From: Pseudomonadota bacterium
Lineage (GTDB): Bacteria > Pseudomonadota > Gammaproteobacteria > Burkholderiales > Rhodocyclaceae
Assembly (NCBI GenBank): GCA_018262095.1
Contig: JAGTRW010000024.1
Span: 1 to 62,669 of the forward strand
Direction: 5' to 3'
DNA: 62,669 nucleotides
Position numbers and translations under genes: made by a program. Within the stretch, counting starts at the first letter, position 1. Each line of letters starts with the position of its first letter. A model generated the notes under the pieces. That model had not been told where the DNA came from. It saw only the letters and a program-made list of their open reading frames with translations, and ran no database searches. Of the stretch, positions 61,762 to 62,669 are shown piece after piece.

Positions 61762-61904
61762 ACGGCGCTGCCAACGACAGCTTCGGCGACGGCGCAATCC
61801 GCAGACCTTCGACCGATCCAGTGCGTTGCGCTCATCGCGTCTCGATTACAATACGATGCTCGGGTGTGTTGCCCCTCAATCGTCGTTGTAGACTGCGAGT
61901 TCCC

Positions 61905-62546
61905 ATGACTCTCGAAACCCTGCTGACTTTTTCCGCAGTGGCCGGAATCGCCATTGTCAGTCCCGGCCCGGCGACGCTGCTGGCGGTGCGCAATGGTTCG
62001 GCGTTCGGCGTCCACGCCGCGATCTGGTCGTCGCTGGGCAACGTCTCGGGCCTGTTCTGCGTCTCCGCGGCAACCTTGCTCGGCGTAGGCGTTTTGCTCA
62101 AATCGTCGGCGTTGCTTTTCGCTGCCGTCAAGACGCTGGGCGCGCTCTATCTCTTCTATATCGGCCTGCGCCAACTGTTGGCGCGCACGAGCACGGCCAA
62201 CGCCGGGATCGATGCGTCGGCCAGCGCGACCGTTCCGGCGGCGCAGCGGCTCTATCGCGAGGCCTTCCTGGTCGCCACCACCAACCCCAAGGCGATCCTC
62301 TTCTTCACCGCGCTGTTCCCTCAATTCATCGACGCCCATGCGCCCTTGCTCGCGCAGTTCCTGGTGCTCACCGGCATCTTCATGGCCATTTCATTTTCGT
62401 CGCTGGTGAGCTACGCGCTCGTCGCCAGGCGCGCCCGCCATCTTTTCGTTCAGCCGCTCTTTGCGCGCTGGGGCAAACGCGTGGTCGGCAGCGTCTTCAT
62501 CGCTTTTGGCGCCGCGCTGCTGACGCTGCGGCGCCCGCTGAGTTGA
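61905..62546 (+). CDS. LysE-family translocator
   Basis: A 213-residue inner-membrane exporter with about six segments: VSPGPATLLAVRNGSAFG, KTLGALYLFYIGLRQLLA and TTNPKAILFFTALFPQFI are the family landmarks. The substrate is probably an amino acid but is unknown. The ATG at 61905 is chosen because the upstream extension is basic and unlike the family. It ends three bases before the next gene. Confidence 0.9.
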   Translation: MTLETLLTFSAVAGIAIVSPGPATLLAVRNGSAFGVHAAIWSSLGNVSGLFCVSAATLLGVGVLLKSSALLFAAVKTLGALYLFYIGLRQLLARTSTANAGIDASASATVPAAQRLYREAFLVATTNPKAILFFTALFPQFIDAHAPLLAQFLVLTGIFMAISFSSLVSYALVARRARHLFVQPLFARWGKRVVGSVFIAFGAALLTLRRPLS

Positions 62547-62549
62547 GCG

Positions 62550-62669
62550 ATGCGTTCGACGCCATTCTTCCGCGCCGCCGATCTGCGCCGCATTGAAGCG
62601 GCCGCCGCCGGCCAGCCGCTGATGCAACGCGCCGGCCTCGCGGCAGCCGAGCTGGCCAGCGCCATCGGC
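62550..62669 (+). CDS. NAD(P)HX epimerase/dehydratase, 5' end only
   Basis: The first 40 codons of a gene cut by the window end. They encode RAADLRRIEAAAAG followed by QPLMQRAGLAAAELAS, the N-terminal YjeF epimerase helix of Nnr proteins, which repair hydrated NAD(P)H. In bacteria the epimerase is usually fused to an ADP-dependent dehydratase, which cannot be seen here. Confidence 0.75.
   Translation, partial: MRSTPFFRAADLRRIEAAAAGQPLMQRAGLAAAELASAIG

Noticed and set aside
1-62669. tRNA, rRNA and riboswitch genes
   Set aside because: No tRNA T-arm pattern, rRNA sequence or recognisable riboswitch core was seen by eye; a covariance search would be needed to exclude small RNAs.

Overview
The window looks like a high-GC betaproteobacterial chromosome, probably Rhodocyclales. 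This rests on the bioA-F-H-C-D order, the Gcr-type membrane 'recombinase', a DUF2863 protein, AcnB, Kup, and the fused fructose phosphotransferase proteins. Only protein-level recognition was possible, so genus is not claimed. No rRNA, tRNA, CRISPR array or prophage was seen.

Layout. 1-2.98 kb: a partial rsmJ, a conserved unknown gene, a LigB-type dioxygenase, a 3' remnant of a yoeB toxin gene and a methyltransferase. About 2.98-15.2 kb: a chromosomal (sedentary) integron. A full-length IntI integrase reads rightwards at 14160-15179. Its attI lies just upstream, and a leftward array of at least 13 gene cassettes extends away from it. Each cassette is one small minus-strand gene followed by an attC site. 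Eleven attC sites keep recognisable core boxes; those farthest from attI are progressively decayed, and beyond them lie four genes that may be ancient, locked cassettes. Most cassette products are unknown, and many are exported, lipidated or membrane proteins. The array looks poorer in G+C than the flanks. 15.2-17.8 kb: two toxin-antitoxin modules sit beside the integron platform, hipBA with three regularly spaced palindromic operators and vapBC with its own palindromic operator.

17.8-32 kb is housekeeping: aconitase B, an S4 RNA-binding protein, a YkgJ cysteine-cluster protein, a TrmB-like methyltransferase, DusC, Kup, ArfB, a YjdM/PhnA domain protein, a GGDEF cyclase, an orphan PIN toxin, YaaA, Gcr and a DUF2863 protein. 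32-37 kb: a biotin operon with bioA, bioF, bioH and bioC overlapping end to start and bioD set apart by a repeat; bioB is not in the window. 37-45 kb: an HD-GYP response regulator, yciB-yciI-bolA, a parvulin isomerase, two small ORFs and purL. 44.8-49.5 kb: a nucleoside hydrolase, then a TetR-controlled HlyD/ABC export operon.

50.1-53.3 kb: an unusual four-gene unit joined throughout by ATGA stop/start overlaps. It encodes a TRAP-type solute-binding protein with no signal peptide, a soluble PAS histidine kinase, a 47-residue protein and an exported PP2C-like phosphatase. After gamma-glutamyltranspeptidase comes a complete fructose PTS operon: a DeoR-type regulator, fused EIIA-HPr-EI, 1-phosphofructokinase and EIIB'BC. 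A promoter lies upstream whose -10 is enclosed in an inverted repeat. The window ends with a LysE exporter and the start of an NAD(P)HX repair enzyme gene.

The two regions most worth attention are the integron with its unknown cassette cargo and the coupled binding-protein/kinase/phosphatase operon.
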